The notes below the pieces were generated by a model. That model searched no databases and was not told the origin of the DNA. It saw only the letters and a list, made by a program, of their open reading frames with translations. The position numbers and the translations under genes were made by a program. DNA of 64,000 bases, taken from NCBI RefSeq assembly GCF_002055535.1, contig NZ_LN831034.1, positions 1,364,001-1,428,000 of the forward strand, read 5' to 3'. The stretch comes from Streptococcus pyogenes (lineage in GTDB: Bacteria > Bacillota > Bacilli > Lactobacillales > Streptococcaceae). Every line of letters begins with the position of its first letter. Within the stretch, counting starts at the first letter, position 1. Positions 33,010 through 41,053 of the stretch are shown here, piece after piece.

Positions 33010-33024
33010 ACAACATGTAGTTGT
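33010..33024. promoter_or_regulatory. Operator-like inverted repeat upstream of the XRE gene
   Basis: ACAAC-ATGTA-GTTGT is a perfect 5-bp inverted repeat with a 5-base spacer. It lies 14 bases upstream of the XRE start and 25 bases from the plus-strand promoter. Likely a binding site for the small XRE protein (inference). Confidence 0.4.
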
Positions 33025-33048
33025 TGATAACTTTTTATATACAATATA

Positions 33049-33077
33049 TTGATTTTTCAATATAGTCTTGATATAAT
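33049..33077 (+). promoter_or_regulatory. Plus-strand promoter of the 79-aa gene
   Basis: TTGATT (33049-33054), a 17-base spacer and TATAAT (33072-33077) form a near-consensus promoter. The leader that follows contains an 8-bp inverted repeat (AACAAGAT 33091-33098 and ATCTTGTT 33124-33131) and a palindrome TCTCTCGAGAGA. The leader could fold before the ribosome site AAAGGAGA. Confidence 0.75.
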
Positions 33078-33161
33078 ATTCGTATGATTCAACAAGATCT
33101 CTCGAGAGACCTCTACTCTTCTAATCTTGTTTAGTCAAATAAGCAAGAAAGGAGATTAATT

Positions 33162-33401
33162 ATGGATACAAAAGAATTTATGAAAGTTGTCTCAAAACAT
33201 ATCAACCAAAATTTCAATGTTGACAACCAATTAGTTGAATTTGTCGTTGCGGAACTTAATCAAATGAATGCACCTATTACACAAAAGCAAGCTCAGCATA
33301 TCGTTAATATTTTGGAGTATGTTTCTAAGTCAACCTCTAAATCTACTATCGCAGCTATGACAAATGCATTGTTAGAGCTTGGCGTACTTAAGGGAGATTG
33401 A
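33162..33401 (+). CDS. Hypothetical plus-strand phage protein (79 aa)
   Basis: A 79-residue helical protein (M-D-T-K-E-F-M-K-V-V-S-K-H-I-N-Q-N-F, then S-T-S-K-S-T-I-A-A-M-T-N-A-L-L-E-L-G-V-L). It is the only plus-strand gene amid leftward lytic genes. It has its own promoter (33049-33077), AAAGGAGA Shine-Dalgarno and terminator (33433-33463). That isolation suggests it is expressed in the lysogen or independently of the lytic operon. Function not recognised. Confidence 0.75.
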   Translation: MDTKEFMKVVSKHINQNFNVDNQLVEFVVAELNQMNAPITQKQAQHIVNILEYVSKSTSKSTIAAMTNALLELGVLKGD

Positions 33402-33432
33402 TGCAATCAACTTTACCGGTTTTTATCAGTTC

Positions 33433-33463
33433 AGGGTCTATCTTATGATAGGCTCTCTTTTTC
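33433..33463 (+). terminator. Terminator of the 79-aa gene
   Basis: AGGGTCTATC-TTAT-GATAGGCTCT forms a stem of about 10 bp with two G-T pairs, followed by CTTTTTCTC on the plus strand. It lies 30 bases after the 79-aa gene stop. Confidence 0.7.
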
Positions 33464-33498
33464 TCTCCGCTATACGGATATCGTTTTGGTCTCATGCT

Positions 33499-34218
33499 CT
33501 ACCCCACTTTCTCATTTAAAAATTTATTAATAAAATACTGCTGGCCTTTACCTGTCATCTTGGTAGTTTTGCTGATACGGATACTGCCATTTGGCTCCTG
33601 GTGCGTCCGTTCCTTGACTTCGAACAGCTTCATGTCCATGCTTCGTTGTGTCGGCATGTTGTAGCTCTCGCCATTTTTACGAATCAGGAAGCCATTCTCA
33701 CGCAACCAAGCGAATAAGCGATTTTGACCGATGTTATAACCATTCTGACGTAAGATTTTAGCAAAATCACCAATCAAGATAGATGTCTCACTAGCCTCAA
33801 CCGCATCAGCAAATAGCACCTTTGGACGGTCTGCCTCGATTTGTGCTTCCAGCTTGTGCACTTTCTTATCAGCCATCAGCAACGCCCTTGCCATGATTTT
33901 CTCAGGACTGTTGAAGTCTTTTTCAACCTGGATGAAGTATTTACGGACTTCTTTGCCTTTGTCAGTCTTGGATACCATTGCCAAATTTTTGGCAGCATCA
34001 AGTGAGAGAACGTAGTCTTGGATTTCTCTGACAGCCCCATTATTTACAACCGTAGTTCCAACTACACTTGTAAAATCATATCCTTCTTCAAGAATTTTAA
34101 AGTTTTGTTTTACCCACTCACTAAAACGAGTTTTGACTTTTAATTCTTTATGTAAGTCTCTTGCACTTACTACTGGTTCTTGATTTTCGTTTAGTGTTAC
34201 GTTAATTAGATGATTCAT
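33499..34218 (-). CDS. Phage antirepressor (AntA/AntB plus KilAC)
   Basis: A 239-residue protein. Residues 1-110 are an AntA/AntB domain (V-V-S-A-R-D-L-H-K-E-L-K-V-K-T-R-F-S-E-W, then V-L-S-L-D-A-A-K-N-L-A-M). The last 115 residues are a KilAC domain (I-L-R-Q-N-G-Y-N-I-G-Q-N-R-L-F-A-W-L-R-E-N-G-F-L). It probably counteracts the CI-like repressor during induction. It lies directly after the cro-like gene, and a copy of the operator-like repeat (34230-34245) sits just upstream of its start. Confidence 0.9.
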   Translation of the reverse strand: MNHLINVTLNENQEPVVSARDLHKELKVKTRFSEWVKQNFKILEEGYDFTSVVGTTVVNNGAVREIQDYVLSLDAAKNLAMVSKTDKGKEVRKYFIQVEKDFNSPEKIMARALLMADKKVHKLEAQIEADRPKVLFADAVEASETSILIGDFAKILRQNGYNIGQNRLFAWLRENGFLIRKNGESYNMPTQRSMDMKLFEVKERTHQEPNGSIRISKTTKMTGKGQQYFINKFLNEKVG

Positions 34219-34245
34219 AATTTCCTTTCTACGAATTTTCGTATA

Positions 34246-34458
34246 TCATCCGACAGATGATTCTTTACGCTCTTTAAAAAGATAGACGATATCAAATTCT
34301 GGAAAAAAAGTTTGTTGAACTTTCAATGCTTCACCAAATTTAAAATCAGAGTCACCGTTAATTTTTTCTCGAACTGTTTGAGATTTCAACCGTAAACAGT
34401 CGGCAATATCAACCAATGAAACACCTTTTTCTTTTCGAATGTGTTCGATGTTTTTCAT
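34246..34458 (-). CDS. Cro-like XRE regulator
   Basis: The ATG at 34458 has GGAAAGGA upstream; a slightly longer frame is also open. The 70-residue product is a helix-turn-helix protein (V-S-L-V-D-I-A-D-C-L-R-L-K-S-Q-T-V-R-E-K-I). It is the first gene of the leftward early operon, divergent from the CI-like repressor, with operators on both sides. Likely acts as Cro in the lytic switch. Confidence 0.85.
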   Translation of the reverse strand: MKNIEHIRKEKGVSLVDIADCLRLKSQTVREKINGDSDFKFGEALKVQQTFFPEFDIVYLFKERKESSVG

Positions 34459-34532
34459 ATCATTCCTTTCCAATACGATTTTTCGTATATTATTTTATTT
34501 TAAAAAGCTGTCGTTTCCTTAAGCTTGATTTA

Positions 34533-34561
34533 ATTATATATGATTTTTCGTATATAGTCAA
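34533..34561 (-). promoter_or_regulatory. Leftward early promoter
   Basis: On the minus strand TTGACT (34561-34556), 17 bases, then TATAAT (34538-34533). An operator-like repeat fills the spacer, so repressor binding would block polymerase. Confidence 0.85.
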
Positions 34562-34594
34562 CAGTTTTTTTAAATTTTTTGTTATTTTTTTGTC

Positions 34595-34623
34595 TTGAAA
34601 TATGATTTTTCGTATGTTATTAT
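34595..34623 (+). promoter_or_regulatory. Repressor (CI) promoter
   Basis: TTGAAA (34595-34600), 17 bases, then TATTAT (34618-34623) on the plus strand. The spacer is exactly one operator-like repeat plus one base, so the repressor probably controls its own synthesis. Confidence 0.85.
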
Positions 34624-34655
34624 ATAGTAGAAAAAGAAAAAAGGAAATTAAAAAA

Positions 34656-34997
34656 ATGGATGAAAAAGATTTAAAGAGGATTATCGAAAGTAGATATAAT
34701 AGCGTTAGGGCTTTTGCTATTGAAAATGATATCCCATACACAACAATGCGCTCCATTTTAGAGCGCGGTGTGATGAATGCAAAAGCAGAAACTATTTTTA
34801 AAATATGTGATATTCTTGGAATTAACCCAGAAAGTTTTGCTGAAGAAAAAACTGATTGGCAGGCCACTATTGACCTATCCAATCTACGCGAAAAGGTTGT
34901 GATGTTCGACGGCAAACCTTTGTCTGACAAAGACGTAGAGAAAATTGAAGCTATTATTAAAATATCTTTAGGAGTAGGGAATGGTGAAGATAAATGA
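34656..34997 (+). CDS. CI-like phage repressor
   Basis: The start at 34656 has AAGGAAA upstream. The 113-residue product begins M-D-E-K-D-L-K-R-I-I-E-S-R-Y-N-S-V-R-A-F-A with a helix-turn-helix (R-A-F-A-I-E-N-D-I-P-Y-T-T-M-R-S-I-L-E-R). There is no peptidase half, so induction may depend on the ImmA-like protease encoded directly downstream. It keeps the prophage silent. Confidence 0.88.
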   Translation: MDEKDLKRIIESRYNSVRAFAIENDIPYTTMRSILERGVMNAKAETIFKICDILGINPESFAEEKTDWQATIDLSNLREKVVMFDGKPLSDKDVEKIEAIIKISLGVGNGEDK

Positions 34998-35367
34998 GAT
35001 GCTTAGTAAGTACAACATAAAGTTATTCGAGTTTCCCGACACAATGTGGAAAAGGTCAGGGTTTTACTATCCTGACCTTAGGATAATTTATGTCAATCAA
35101 AATCTATCACAAATAGAAAAAGAAAAAGTTATTTTACATGAGCTGGGCCATATCGAACACGATCCTAAGCAATATCAAAGATTGCTACTAAAATATGAAA
35201 ATCAAGCCGATAGATTTATGATTAGGGAATTGATCAAAAATTACTTGTCATCCCACGATGTCGTTGATTTTAATTGGTTACAGTTTGCTACGACATATCA
35301 AATATCGACAACGTGGGGGCAAAAGATGATACAAGACGAATTTTATAAGATCGTATCAGGTAGTTAA
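34981..35367 (+). CDS. immA: ImmA/IrrE-type metallopeptidase
   Basis: A 128-residue protein with the zinc-protease motif H53-E-L-G-H57 (V-I-L-H-E-L-G-H-I-E-H-D). The start overlaps the end of the repressor gene by 17 bases. ImmA-like proteases cleave the cognate repressor during induction, fitting its place next to the CI-like gene. Confidence 0.92.
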   Translation: MVKINEMLSKYNIKLFEFPDTMWKRSGFYYPDLRIIYVNQNLSQIEKEKVILHELGHIEHDPKQYQRLLLKYENQADRFMIRELIKNYLSSHDVVDFNWLQFATTYQISTTWGQKMIQDEFYKIVSGS

Positions 35368-35381
35368 GAAAGGATTTGAAA

Positions 35382-36803
35382 ATGAAGAAATCAGATGGAT
35401 TGCCGTTTTATTTTAGGTTTTGGTTTATTCTAATTATAATTTTATTGTACCCCTTCACGTATGGTATTTCAATCTTGTTTGGACTGGGGTTATTTTTACA
35501 AAGGCAAAAAACGTATCCCAATCTAACACCTTCACAACAGAAAAAATGGAATGAGATAAAAGAGAGCGAAATTGAAGCCTCTGCTATCAAAAACGATGCA
35601 TACGAGAGAGCAGCAGAAATAAAAAACGAAGCTAGTAAGATAGCTATAAAAACTGAAGAGGAGGCTGTAAAAAAATTCAATACATTAGTATCGAGCGGAG
35701 AAGCAAAGAAACAAAACCTAGAAAATGATATAAAGTCGCTAAGTTCTCAAAAAAAAGAAATAGAGTTTTTTATAGAGGAAAACAGCGACAAATCTTTGCT
35801 ATCTCAGACAACTGTTGATTTTACAGACAATGTCACTTCTAATGAAATCAAAAATGAACTTTCTATTGTGCAGTTAAACGAAAAGGAATTAATAAAGCTT
35901 GGCATTGCCGTAAATAGTCTCGGAGCCACAACGAAAGTCAATATAGCCAAACAGTCTAAACAACTGCTACGTGCTTTTAATGCAGAATCTGATTATTATT
36001 TATCAAATATAACGATAAAAAATGTAGATACATACAGAAATAAACTCGCTAAAACATTTGAAACACTAAACAAGCTATTTGAAATTGATGGTGTAAAAAT
36101 CAGCAAAGAATTACTTACATCAAAATTAAAACAACTTGACATATTATACAAATACCAAAAGCAGATTGAAATTGAAAAAGAATTGCTAAAAGCACAAAAA
36201 GAAGAAATTAGAGAGCAGCAAAAAGCCGAAAAAGAGATCCAACAAGCCAAAGCTAAACTCGAGAAAGAGGAAAGACAATTCAATAACGAAATGTCTAAAC
36301 TGCTCAAATATCTAAATGGCGCTCAAAACGAAATTGAACAACAAATCTATGCAGATAAAATTAAAGAGCTTGAAGATAAAATCAAGGAGCTTGAAAAAGA
36401 TAAAGAGGATGTGCTTAAGCGTGAATCTAACACCCGAGCAGGTTATGTTTATATCATCTCTAATATTGGATCGTTTGGGGAAAATGTATATAAAATCGGC
36501 ATGACTAGACGGTTAGAGCCGATGGATAGAATCAACGAACTTAGCAGCGCTTCTGTTCCTTTTCCATTTGACGTCCATGCTTTAATTTTTAGTGAAGATG
36601 CACCAGCACTCGAAAGCACACTCCACAACTACTTCCGGAATAAAGAAGTTAATAAAGTTAATCCACGGAAAGAATTCTTTAAGGTAGATCTTCAAGAAAT
36701 TAAGGAAGTTGTTCTTAAAGAACATAATAATACTGTACATTTTACAGATTTAGCTGTTGCAGAACAATACTATGAGTCAATTAAAAAAGATGTAGTCATT
36801 TAA
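35382..36803 (+). CDS. DUF4041 and T5orf172 (GIY-YIG) membrane-anchored protein
   Basis: The start at 35382 has AAAGGATTTG upstream. The 473-residue product has an N-terminal membrane span (residues about 12-32), a long coiled coil (about 55-130 and 260-340), a DUF4041-like middle (E-L-S-I-V-Q-L-N-E-K-E-L, K-Q-L-L-R-A-F-N-A-E-S-D) and a C-terminal T5orf172 domain: G-Y-V-Y-I-I-S-N, N-V-Y-K-I-G-M-T-R-R-L-E-P, then E-K/N-R-and His-containing segments of the GIY-YIG fold. It lies between the lysogeny switch and integrase, a common slot for superinfection exclusion genes. Confidence 0.82.
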   Translation: MKKSDGLPFYFRFWFILIIILLYPFTYGISILFGLGLFLQRQKTYPNLTPSQQKKWNEIKESEIEASAIKNDAYERAAEIKNEASKIAIKTEEEAVKKFNTLVSSGEAKKQNLENDIKSLSSQKKEIEFFIEENSDKSLLSQTTVDFTDNVTSNEIKNELSIVQLNEKELIKLGIAVNSLGATTKVNIAKQSKQLLRAFNAESDYYLSNITIKNVDTYRNKLAKTFETLNKLFEIDGVKISKELLTSKLKQLDILYKYQKQIEIEKELLKAQKEEIREQQKAEKEIQQAKAKLEKEERQFNNEMSKLLKYLNGAQNEIEQQIYADKIKELEDKIKELEKDKEDVLKRESNTRAGYVYIISNIGSFGENVYKIGMTRRLEPMDRINELSSASVPFPFDVHALIFSEDAPALESTLHNYFRNKEVNKVNPRKEFFKVDLQEIKEVVLKEHNNTVHFTDLAVAEQYYESIKKDVVI

Positions 36804-36807
36804 GAAT

Positions 36808-36849
36808 AAAAAAAACCCACGCTCTCAAAGTTTGGCGACTCTGAGCGTG
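36808..36849 (-). terminator. Terminator-like hairpin with U-run on the minus strand
   Basis: CACGCTC (36818-36824) and GAGCGTG (36843-36849) pair; the A-run at 36808-36815 gives a U-run only on the minus strand. It would stop leftward transcription entering the lysogeny operon from the integrase side. A plus-strand terminator for the DUF4041 gene is not obvious here. Confidence 0.55.
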
Positions 36850-36984
36850 AGGCAATATGCAATCAATAAGAAACAAGCATTAAATGGCTCGTTTTCTTGT
36901 ACCTAATTATACCATTTTTAGGAGGTGATGCCAATATCCTTTCAACTGATCTCGTCCAAAAGTCAAAAAAGAAAGGATTTAAGA

Positions 36985-38151
36985 ATGAAATACAATAAAA
37001 CAAAATACCCAAACATATTTTGGTACATTACCTTGAAAGGTAAGCGATACTATATCCGTAGAGGCTATTACTTGAACGGAGAAAAAAAGGAGGCCACTGA
37101 AAGTGGCATAAAAACGATACAAGAAGCTCGTTTGTTGCTAGCTGAAATTGAGCGAAAAATAGAAAACAATGAATTTGCTTATAATAAAAATTTGACTGTT
37201 GATGAATACTGGGATATATACGTTGATAATAGATTAAAAGCTGGAGTGTGGTCTCCTGACACATACGTTGAGCGCACTAATATCTTTAAAAATCACATCA
37301 GCCCAAAGTTTGGCAATAAAAAAATGAATGCTATAAACCGTATAGAATACGAAAACTACATTAACAATCTGCTCAATACCAACTCAAGAAGTACAGTAAA
37401 GCACATATATGATGTTTTTAGTATTATGTTAAATCATGCTGTCAAAAATAAAATGCTAGACGATAATATCATCAAATTTATTGACATTGGCGATAGCGAA
37501 ATAAAACCTATCAACAAACGTAGATCAATGCAAGAATTTAAAGCTTGGGATAAAGTTGCCAGAAAAATGCTTGATGATTATGACTACGCAATGGTTAGGA
37601 TAACATATCTTGGATTGCGTAGAAGCGAGGTAGCTGGCATAAAATTAGGGAATATAACTTTTAATGATAAAGATTGTGCGGTCGTAAAGATAGACGAATC
37701 AAGGACAAGAGGTAGAAAAGATGGCGGAGGCCTAAAGACAGCTTATTCGGAACGATATGTGTATTTAGATTTTGAGACATCACAACTGCTAAAAAAAGCT
37801 ATTGATACTTCTATCAAAATAGCCGTGTGTAACGATCGCATCTTAAATAAGGCTGATTTCCTATTTTTAGGAGACGACGAAAAAGTAAAGCCATCTTTTG
37901 TAGGAAAACCAATCGGTAGCCATTACATCTACTGCTTATTTAAAAAAATTAATAAAAATTGCGACGTTCATTTTACTCCGCACATGATGAGGCACTTTTT
38001 TGCTACACAGGGCCAAATAGCCGGTGTCCCAATCGAGCATATGGCAGCGGCTTTAGGTCATTCAAATAATTACATGACTAGCCAATACACCCACATAAAA
38101 GACGAGGTAGGGGAAAATGTCACAGCAGCTTTTATGGGCAGCATAAAATAA
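36985..38151 (+). CDS. int: Tyrosine-type integrase
   Basis: Start at 36985 chosen for GAAAGGATTTAAG; a longer frame begins at 36925 but its Shine-Dalgarno touches the ATG. The 388-residue product has an AP2-like arm-binding domain (about 5-55), a core-binding SAM-like domain (about 60-170) and the catalytic domain with L-G-L-R-R-S-E-V, H-M-M-R-H-F-F-A-T-Q and G-H-S-N-N-Y-M-T-S-Q-Y-T-H (catalytic Tyr). It integrates the phage next to recX. The gene ends 148 bases before recX. Confidence 0.95.
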   Translation: MKYNKTKYPNIFWYITLKGKRYYIRRGYYLNGEKKEATESGIKTIQEARLLLAEIERKIENNEFAYNKNLTVDEYWDIYVDNRLKAGVWSPDTYVERTNIFKNHISPKFGNKKMNAINRIEYENYINNLLNTNSRSTVKHIYDVFSIMLNHAVKNKMLDDNIIKFIDIGDSEIKPINKRRSMQEFKAWDKVARKMLDDYDYAMVRITYLGLRRSEVAGIKLGNITFNDKDCAVVKIDESRTRGRKDGGGLKTAYSERYVYLDFETSQLLKKAIDTSIKIAVCNDRILNKADFLFLGDDEKVKPSFVGKPIGSHYIYCLFKKINKNCDVHFTPHMMRHFFATQGQIAGVPIEHMAAALGHSNNYMTSQYTHIKDEVGENVTAAFMGSIK

Positions 38152-38260
38152 AAATTCCCCGACATAGTCCCCGACAAAATATTACTTTTTATGATTTTTG
38201 TTACTTTTTATGGCTAAACAAAAAAACTAAAACGCTGTAATATCAATGTTTTAAAACAAT

Positions 38261-38289
38261 TTGCTTGTATATAAATTTTAAAATACTAT
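38261..38289 (+). promoter_or_regulatory. recX promoter near the phage right junction
   Basis: TTGCTT (38261-38266), 17 bases, TACTAT (38284-38289). Transcription would start at about 38296, with the recX ATG at 38299, so the mRNA would be nearly leaderless; no Shine-Dalgarno is visible. attR should lie in 38152-38298 but its core cannot be placed because attL is outside the window. Confidence 0.55.
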
Positions 38290-38298
38290 AATCAAAGT

Positions 38299-39075
38299 AT
38301 GAAAATCACTAAAATTGAAAAGAAAAAACGCCTCTACCTTATCGAATTGGATAATGACGAATCCCTTTATGTAACAGAAGATACTATTGTTCGGTTTATG
38401 TTGAGTAAAGATAAAGTCCTTGACAATGATCAGCTTGAAGACATGAAACATTTTGCCCAACTGTCCTACGGCAAAAATTTAGCCCTTTATTTTCTTTCCT
38501 TTCAACAACGCAGCAACAAGCAAGTTGCTGATTACCTGCGCAAGCATGAGATTGAAGAACACATTATTGCTGACATCATCACTCAACTCCAAGAAGAACA
38601 ATGGATAGACGACACCAAATTGGCTGATACCTACATTCGCCAAAATCAGTTAAATGGTGATAAAGGTCCCCAAGTCTTAAAACAAAAATTATTACAAAAA
38701 GGCATTGCAAGTCATGACATTGATCCTATCTTATCTCAAACTGACTTTAGCCAACTCGCTCAAAAAGTAAGCCAAAAACTCTTTGACAAATATCAAGAAA
38801 AATTGCCACCAAAAGCCTTGAAAGATAAAATCACCCAAGCATTACTGACCAAAGGCTTTTCATACGATCTAGCTAAACATAGCCTCAATCACCTTAATTT
38901 TGACCAAGATAATCAAGAAATAGAAGATCTTCTTGACAAAGAATTAGACAAACAATATCGTAAACTCAGTCGCAAATATGATGGTTATACCTTAAAGCAA
39001 AAGCTCTATCAGGCTCTCTACCGAAAAGGCTACAACAGCGACGACATTAATTGCAAGTTAAGAAATTATTTATAG
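38299..39075 (+). CDS. recX: Regulatory protein RecX
   Basis: A 258-residue protein of the RecX family with three-helix repeats ([19 protein letters not shown], then [12 protein letters not shown], later [14 protein letters not shown]). RecX limits RecA filament assembly. The prophage insertion lies directly upstream, so phage DNA may influence recX expression. Confidence 0.93.
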   Translation: MKITKIEKKKRLYLIELDNDESLYVTEDTIVRFMLSKDKVLDNDQLEDMKHFAQLSYGKNLALYFLSFQQRSNKQVADYLRKHEIEEHIIADIITQLQEEQWIDDTKLADTYIRQNQLNGDKGPQVLKQKLLQKGIASHDIDPILSQTDFSQLAQKVSQKLFDKYQEKLPPKALKDKITQALLTKGFSYDLAKHSLNHLNFDQDNQEIEDLLDKELDKQYRKLSRKYDGYTLKQKLYQALYRKGYNSDDINCKLRNYL

Positions 39076-39154
39076 ACTGACAAAAGAAGTGATTTTTTCA
39101 CACATTTATGATAGACTATAGAGGATAAGTTTAATTGTAGAAAGTTGGTAAGGC

Positions 39155-39688
39155 ATGAAATTACCTAAAGAAGGCGACTTTATTACAATTCAAAGTTATA
39201 AGCATGATGGTAGTTTGCACCGTACTTGGCGCGATACTATGGTACTAAAAACAACTGAAAATGCCCTCATTGGAGTTAATGATCACACTCTTGTCACAGA
39301 AAGTGACGGTAGACGATGGGTGACCCGCGAACCTGCAATCGTTTACTTTCATAAAAAATACTGGTTTAACATTATAGCCATGATTCGAGATAATGGCGTC
39401 TCTTATTACTGTAACTTAGCTAGTCCATACATGATGGACACTGAGGCCCTTAAATACATTGATTACGATTTAGATGTCAAAGTCTTTGCGGATGGTGAAA
39501 AGAGATTACTTGATGTTGATGAATACGAGATTCATAAAAAAGAGATGCAGTATTCAGCCGATATGGACTTTATCCTAAAAGAAAATGTCAAAATATTGGT
39601 TGATTGGATTAATCATGAAAAAGGACCATTTTCCAAGGCCTATATCACTATTTGGTACAAACGTTATCTTGAACTGAAGAATCGTTAA
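39155..39688 (+). CDS. ntdp: Nucleoside tri-/diphosphate phosphatase (DUF402/UPF0374)
   Basis: A 177-residue protein of the DUF402 family, typical streptococcal length. It has the R-T-W-R-D-T-M and [10 protein letters not shown] segments, plus the conserved C-terminal D-W-I-N-H. Ntdp hydrolyses nucleoside tri- and diphosphates and is also implicated in virulence of S. aureus (SA1684-like). It follows recX on the plus strand. Confidence 0.9.
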   Translation: MKLPKEGDFITIQSYKHDGSLHRTWRDTMVLKTTENALIGVNDHTLVTESDGRRWVTREPAIVYFHKKYWFNIIAMIRDNGVSYYCNLASPYMMDTEALKYIDYDLDVKVFADGEKRLLDVDEYEIHKKEMQYSADMDFILKENVKILVDWINHEKGPFSKAYITIWYKRYLELKNR

Positions 39689-39697
39689 GAGTTGTCC

Positions 39698-39897
39698 AGC
39701 ACTCCCAAGGAGTGCTCAGAACGCAGACAAACTCAGTTTTAGGCTCAAAAAGCATGAACAGCTCTGCTGATTTGACATCCAATTTCCTATTTCTGCGTGT
39801 GGAGTGAGCCAAAACAGATGTTTTTCGTTGTGGTAAAAGTGGCGTCAATGTTAATGTTGACGCCACTTGGCATTTTTGAGCCTAGGATCTCAAAAAT
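39698..39897. other. Three perfect hairpins after ntdp
   Basis: AGCACTCC/GGAGTGCT (39698-39716); a very strong AAGTGGCGTCAA/TTGACGCCACTT (39837-39868, 12 bp, loop TGTTAATG); ATTTTTGAG/CTCAAAAAT (39872-39897, 9 bp). The last pair may serve as terminators for ntdp or mark the edge of a decayed insertion element. No gene is seen in 39700-40050. Confidence 0.55.
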
Positions 39898-40057
39898 AAG
39901 GCATGGAATTCCAAAGAAAGTCGCTGCCTTAAGCACTACCTAAGGAAAGTATCAAAAAATACTAAGTTTAGTAGCGAGGAAATCTCCGACGAAAGAGAGT
40001 ACTCACTACTTTTTCTTTGCGTTAAAGTAGAAGTGTCTTGTTAAGTCGCAAAGTCTT

Positions 40058-40475
40058 TTGGCACTTGATGTTGTAACCAAAACTGACAAGACACCTCTTT
40101 TAGGTAGAATTTTATCAAAGTATGTAGGACGCTTGACGTCGTGTATTGAAAATGAAACCACTAAAATAAGGAATCATTCAAGACAAAACGATACCATCGG
40201 CCTCAATCATCTTCTTGGAAACTTGAAAACCGTCCATAACCCTGAGATTATCCTTAAAACGATTAATGTCTATTCTCGTCGTCTTCAGGTTTTTTCGCAG
40301 ATAATGGCTACGCTTATACTCGGTTTAATCCTTTAGAAACTAAGAAGCAATTGAATAGCCTGCACGTTCGTAAAACAGACAAAAATGACACTGAGAAGAA
40401 GTCTAATAAAATCTGACAGAAGATATTGTGGGAGTTAAGAATCGTCTGCATAAACTTTTCCAAGTCACCTTTTGT
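40058..40475 (+). pseudogene. Decayed IS110-family transposase fragment
   Basis: One frame gives H-L-L-G-N-L-K-T-V-H-N-P-E-I-I-L-K, then S-R-R-L-Q-V-F. After a frameshift near 40300 the next frame gives A-D-N-G-Y-A-Y-T-R-F-N-P-L-E-T-K-K-Q-L-N-S-L-H-V-R-K-T-D-K-N-D, then N-R-L-H-K-L-F-Q-V-T-F at about 40440-40470. These are motifs of IS110-type DEDD transposases. Start, catalytic end and element ends are missing, so it is a relic. Confidence 0.65.
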
Positions 40476-40665
40476 CTTACTATAACTGCTAAAATTACCA
40501 TTAAAACCACATTAAGATCTCCATACCATCCATTACTATCCATTAATTAAACAATTTCTTTTATAATGGGATTTGTAATATATGCATACAACCTACAACA
40601 ACACATGACTTGAGAGCATTGTAAAGTGTCTTTTAAACCCCAATCTGCAATTAAAAATAAACAAT
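40476..40665. other. Gene-free stretch before the tRNA array
   Basis: I see no gene, RNA or repeat here apart from the terminator listed at 40666-40705. Confidence 0.5.
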
Positions 40666-40705
40666 AAAAAGCTTAAATTTGTTATACAACAAATTTAAGC
40701 TTTTT
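40666..40705. terminator. Strong bidirectional terminator
   Basis: AAAAAGCTTAAATTTGTT pairs perfectly for 18 bp around an ATAC loop, with A/T runs on both sides. It lies 62 bases beyond the last tRNA of the minus-strand array and ends that transcript; on the plus strand it would stop transcripts from the recX side. Confidence 0.85.
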
Positions 40706-40767
40706 ATCATTAAAATACAATCAACCAAGTTAGTTCGATTACTTTAACCAAAGTTACTAAATAGCTA

Positions 40768-40839
40768 TAGTCCGTACGGGATTCGAACCCGTGTTACCGC
40801 CGTGAAAAGGCGGTGTCTTAACCCCTTGACCAACGGACC
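40768..40839 (-). tRNA. tRNA-Glu (UUC)
   Basis: 72 nt; acceptor GGTCCGT/ACGGACT, anticodon loop with TTC, T loop GGTTCGAATCC. CCA is not encoded. Last gene of a seven-tRNA array that continues the 5S end of the rRNA operon. Confidence 0.95.
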
Positions 40840-40861
40840 ATAATAATATAATTATAGATAA

Positions 40862-40935
40862 TGGGCACGAGTGGACTCGAACCACCGACCTCACGCTTAT
40901 CAGGCGTGCACTCTAACCACCTGAGCTACGCGCCC
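40862..40935 (-). tRNA. tRNA-Ile (GAU)
   Basis: 74 nt; acceptor GGGCGCG-type, anticodon stem-loop CACGC-CTGATAA-GCGTG giving GAT. T arm GGTGGTTCGAGTCCACT. Confidence 0.93.
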
Positions 40936-40970
40936 AAGCTAATAGCTTGGAAAAATTATTACTATTGGTA

Positions 40971-41043
40971 TGCCGGCTACATGACTTGAACACGCGACCC
41001 TCTGATTACAAATCAGATGCTCTACCAACTGAGCTAAGCCGGC
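40971..41043 (-). tRNA. tRNA-Thr (UGU)
   Basis: 73 nt; acceptor GCCGGCT/AGCCGGC, loop TTTGTAA giving anticodon TGT. Confidence 0.95.
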
Positions 41044-41053
41044 TAATCTTTTA

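Larger units (their letters stand above)
34230..34616. repeat. Four 16-bp operator-like repeats in the lysogeny switch
   Basis: Copies at 34230-34245 (TACGAATTTTCGTATA), 34474-34489 (TACGATTTTTCGTATA), 34539-34554 (TATGATTTTTCGTATA) and 34601-34616 (TATGATTTTTCGTATG). Each has TACG/CGTA-type half sites. The third lies between the -35 and -10 of the leftward promoter and the fourth between those of the rightward repressor promoter; the others sit upstream of cro and of the antirepressor. These are probably CI/Cro binding sites. Confidence 0.85.

Noticed and set aside
33445..33495. 16-codon minus-strand ORF after the antirepressor (M-R-P-K-R-Y-P-Y-S-G)
   Set aside because: Very short and overlaps the terminator of the plus-strand gene; may be a remnant of a longer phage protein but cannot be supported as a gene.
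36925..36984. Extended N-terminus of the integrase from ATG 36925
   Set aside because: The AGGAGG lies directly next to that ATG; the downstream start at 36985 has proper spacing and fits the AP2-type N-terminus.
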